Made by a program: the position numbers and the translations under genes. From JBGPMO01 sp041487075 (GTDB lineage Bacteria > Patescibacteriota > Minisyncoccia > UBA6257 > 1-14-0-10-40-38), in NCBI GenBank assembly GCA_041487075.1, contig JBGPMO010000001.1:1-23434 (forward strand): a stretch of 23,434 nucleotides of DNA, in the 5' to 3' direction. Of the stretch, positions 21,644 to 23,434 are shown piece after piece (the first letter of the stretch is position 1; the number at the start of each line of letters is the position of its first letter). The notes under the pieces were generated by a model, which was given only the letters and a program-made list of their open reading frames with translations, was not told the origin of the DNA and searched no databases.

Positions 21644-22738
21644 TTACAAATTCAAATTCGACTGCGCGGTAAGCTGATATGGTTTTTTCTTTGCAAGTAA
21701 TCGTATATATGCTGCAACCGCAATCATAACCGCATTATCGGTATTGTACTCGAAGGGAGGAACGAAAAAGCTAATCGCTAAGCGCTTAGCGCTAAACGCT
21801 AAACTCTCCCGGAGCGCCTTATTCGCTGCCACTCCACCGGAAAGCAAAATCGATTTTGCGCCGAACTCGCGCGCGGCGCGTATAGTTTTTCCAATAAGCA
21901 CGTCTAATACGGCTTGCTGAAATGATGCTGCAACATCAGCTTTTTTAGCTTTCGGATTATCACGTAAATAATAAAGGACAGAAGTTTTAAGTCCCGAAAA
22001 ACTAAATTCGTAGTCAAAACGGTAATCCTTCGCTCCGCTCAGGACTTTCGGCGGCTTTGCCGCCTTCAGCATTGGCCTTGGAAATGGAATCGCGTTCGGA
22101 TTGCCTTTCTCTGCGAGTTTTTGAATCTCCGGCCCGCCCGGATACGGCAACCCCATCATTTTTGCGACTTTATCGAATGCTTCCCCCGCGGCATCGTCAC
22201 GCGTCTCGCCGAGCTTTTTCCATTTCGTGAGCGAACCCATTTTCAAAAGAATGGTGTGCCCGCCGCTCACCACCAACGCAATTGCGGGGAAACTTTTGGC
22301 ATTTGGAATTTGAGCTTTGGATTTTATGCCAACTGGACTCAACCAGTTGGAATAGAGGTGCCCTTCCATATGATTCGCCCCGATTAAAGCGATTCGCGCT
22401 TTGCGATTCGCGCTTTGTACATTTGTATGCAGCGCTTTTGCAAACTCAATCCCAGCCCAGAGTGCCGGCTCGAGGCCAGGACCCACGGTCACCGTGATGA
22501 AATCGGGGGCGAGTGATTTGCGACGAGCGACTAGTGTTTTGAAAATCTTTGGGAGATTCTTGATGTGTTCCCGCTTTGCCAAATTCGGCACCACGCCGCC
22601 AAACGGGCGGTGAATTTTTATCTGCGACGAAACAATATTTTCGAGCACCTTAAAACGCGGGTGTTTCAGCACGCCCGTCGCCTCAACAAACGCCATCGCT
22701 GTTTCATCACAACTCGTTTCAATCGCAAGAATTTTCAT
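21644..22738 (-). CDS. tsaD: tRNA N6-adenosine threonylcarbamoyltransferase
   Basis: TsaD transfers the threonylcarbamoyl group to A37 of ANN-reading tRNAs (t6A). Of 364 residues: IETSCDETA (6-14), NHMEGH with metal ligands H123 and H127, LVVSGGHT (155-162), YPGGPEI (199-205), SFSGLKT (246-252), LSGGVAANKALR (299-310) and TDN with metal ligand D334. All catalytic residues are kept. Four stretches are longer than the family norm: about 105-116, 136-149, 222-238 and 310-325. Each is encoded by short repeated DNA (separate entries). The start is ATG at 22738. It lies 10 nt after the GGDEF gene, probably in one transcript. Partners TsaB, TsaC and TsaE are not in the window. Confidence 0.95.
   Translation of the reverse strand: MKILAIETSCDETAMAFVEATGVLKHPRFKVLENIVSSQIKIHRPFGGVVPNLAKREHIKNLPKIFKTLVARRKSLAPDFITVTVGPGLEPALWAGIEFAKALHTNVQSANRKARIALIGANHMEGHLYSNWLSPVGIKSKAQIPNAKSFPAIALVVSGGHTILLKMGSLTKWKKLGETRDDAAGEAFDKVAKMMGLPYPGGPEIQKLAEKGNPNAIPFPRPMLKAAKPPKVLSGAKDYRFDYEFSFSGLKTSVLYYLRDNPKAKKADVAASFQQAVLDVLIGKTIRAAREFGAKSILLSGGVAANKALRESLAFSAKRLAISFFVPPFEYNTDNAVMIAVAAYIRLLAKKKPYQLTAQSNLNL
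21770..21806 (-). repeat. In-frame CTAATCGCTAA/TTAGCGC element in tsaD
   Basis: The plus strand contains GCTAATCGCTAAGCGCTTAG followed by CGCTAAACGCTAAACT, with the palindrome CTAAGCGCTTAG. It encodes about 313-324 of TsaD (SLAFSAKRLAIS). It shares GCTAATCGCTAA with the tandem repeat of cca. Confidence 0.7.
22027..22064 (-). repeat. In-frame CCTTCG...CAGGAC element with palindrome in tsaD
   Basis: CCTTCGCTCCGCTCAGGAC at 22027-22045, then the palindrome GGCGGCTTTGCCGCC at 22050-22064. It encodes about 225-237 (AAKPPKVLSGAKD), an extra segment just before the SFSGLKT motif. The first part resembles the intergenic copy at 17965-17981. Confidence 0.7.
22292..22325 (-). repeat. In-frame AAATCCAAA-type insert in tsaD
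   Basis: The minus strand reads AAATCCAAAGCTCAAATTCC followed by AAATGCCAAAAG, encoding KSKAQIPNAKS (139-149), an extra loop before LVVSGGHT. Low-complexity words of AAATNCCAAA type. Confidence 0.55.
22389..22416 (-). repeat. Perfect tandem 14-bp repeat in tsaD
   Basis: GCGATTCGCGCTTT occurs twice without gap. It encodes about residues 108-116 (QSANRKARI), an extra segment upstream of the metal-binding NHMEGH. 14 is not a multiple of 3, so one copy alone would shift the frame. Confidence 0.85.
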
Positions 22739-22748
22739 CCGCGAAAGT

Positions 22749-23357
22749 CTACCGTAACTCGCTCGCCTTTACCACTTTGTCCCTCCCGTTTTTCTTCGCC
22801 TGATACATCGCTGTATCCGCCTGCTTGATAAGTTGATCGAGGGTAACCTCGCCATCGAACTCTGCAACACCAATAGAAATCGTTACTTCGTGCTTCGGAT
22901 TTTTTGGGATTTTCACGCGGCTTTTAATCGCTCGCCGAATCTCTTCCGCTTTCTGTGCGCCGTCTTTCTCATCTGCGCCAACGAGAGCTGCCACTATCTC
23001 CTCCCCGCCGAACCGCGCGACAAAATCAGACGCACGCACTTTCTCCGCAATAATGGTGCCTATAAACTTTAGAATCTGGTCCCCCACCTCGTGCCCAAAG
23101 GAGTCGTTAATCGTTTTAAAATTATCGATATCGCAAAAAAGGATGGTTAACGAATCAACGATATAGTGTTCGCGCTTCGCCCGAGGATTTGATTTGAACC
23201 AACGAACATCGCCTGCAATCTTTTTCGCGAGCTCCATAAAGCCGCGCCGGTTTAAAAGCCTGGTCATCGGATCCGTGGTCACAAGTTCCTCCAACTCTAA
23301 AATCCGATGATCGCGTTTCCGAATTTCTTGTTTTAAGTTTTTAATATCATCGAGCAT
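22749..23357 (-). CDS. GGDEF-domain diguanylate cyclase
   Basis: This 202-residue protein makes cyclic di-GMP from two GTP. A short N-terminal coiled coil (1-26) leads into the GGDEF domain: DPMTRLLNRRGF (29-40), metal-binding FCDIDNFK (74-81, D76), DSFGHEVGDQIL, and the active loop GGEEI (117-121) with Ile for the usual Phe. An RxxD inhibitory site (R108, D111) lies five residues before it. There is no sensor domain; the coiled coil suggests dimerisation. The ATG at 23357 comes 1 nt after A73 of tRNA-Glu, so the mRNA 5' end must be in the tRNA. GGGAG in the tRNA acceptor 3' strand is the only Shine-Dalgarno-like sequence. No later ATG would keep the coiled coil. Confidence 0.92.
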   Translation of the reverse strand: MLDDIKNLKQEIRKRDHRILELEELVTTDPMTRLLNRRGFMELAKKIAGDVRWFKSNPRAKREHYIVDSLTILFCDIDNFKTINDSFGHEVGDQILKFIGTIIAEKVRASDFVARFGGEEIVAALVGADEKDGAQKAEEIRRAIKSRVKIPKNPKHEVTISIGVAEFDGEVTLDQLIKQADTAMYQAKKNGRDKVVKASELR

Positions 23358-23358
23358 G

Positions 23359-23430
23359 TGCTCCCACGGGGAATCGAACCCCGATTTGCGCCGTGAAAGG
23401 GCGCCGTCCTAGCCATTAGACGATGAGGCC
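23359..23430 (-). tRNA. tRNA-Glu(TTC) with mismatched acceptor stem
   Basis: 72-nt cloverleaf on the minus strand: D arm GTCTAATGGCTAGGAC, anticodon stem GCGCC/GGCGC around CTTTCAC (anticodon TTC), T stem CGGGG/CCCCG with loop TTCGATT, discriminator A73. The acceptor is GGCCTCA against TGGGAGC: positions 2-71 (G-G) and 3-70 (C-A) do not pair, 5-68 is T-G, and only four pairs are Watson-Crick. The 5' strand would need TGAGGCC. CCA is not encoded. It is probably a functional Glu tRNA altered in its 3' strand, or a degenerate copy. Confidence 0.85.
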
Positions 23431-23434
23431 GTCT

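Overview
The window looks like a chromosomal segment of a bacterium from the Candidate Phyla Radiation (Patescibacteria, probably the Parcubacteria side). The evidence is a 23S rRNA with large extra segments, 16S rRNA not placed next to 23S, shortened versions of universal enzymes (a 686-residue ValS, a 495-residue MetG), tRNA genes without encoded CCA, many small membrane proteins and weak or absent Shine-Dalgarno sequences. The lineage is inferred from gene content; no alignment was run.

Layout. Positions 1-2283 are the 5' two thirds of a 23S rRNA gene on the minus strand, with two large insertions. A near-perfect sigma70-type promoter at 2889-2916 drives it through a leader of about 600 nt that holds a terminator/antiterminator pair and an 18-bp inverted repeat. 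Next come a TM-helix channel protein (-), a DUF4382 surface protein (+), and a zinc-ribbon protein with an orotate-type phosphoribosyltransferase (-). A tRNA-Ala(CGC) follows. At 6239-6363 there is a pair of very small ORFs, one encoding 15 residues and the other a 26-residue peptide with 19 Lys/Arg. DoxX and an NDH-2-like flavoprotein (-) diverge from a rightward group of a Cys/His-rich exported repeat protein, a GT-C-type glycosyltransferase and a Cys-less cupredoxin, which together look like a cell-surface and redox region.

The right half is mostly minus strand and informational: metG, a small unknown protein, a methyltransferase, tRNA-Pro(CGG), two small membrane proteins, a CCA-adding enzyme cut in two by an in-frame TAA, an Hsp20, a PrsW-type protease, valS, an HD-domain phosphohydrolase, tsaD, a GGDEF diguanylate cyclase and tRNA-Glu(TTC). 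Many of these act on tRNA: two aminoacyl-tRNA synthetases, CCA addition, t6A37 synthesis and three tRNAs.

The strongest unexplained signals are: (1) an exported protein built of seven ~35-residue units, each with a Cys pair; (2) the two-peptide micro-operon; (3) short repeat elements inserted in frame in cca and tsaD, with relatives in a 23S insertion and between genes; (4) the split cca, although all three tRNAs need CCA added; (5) the 23S leader architecture; (6) a tRNA-Glu whose mismatched acceptor stem runs into the start codon of the next gene. No CRISPR array, transposase, integrase or phage gene was seen.
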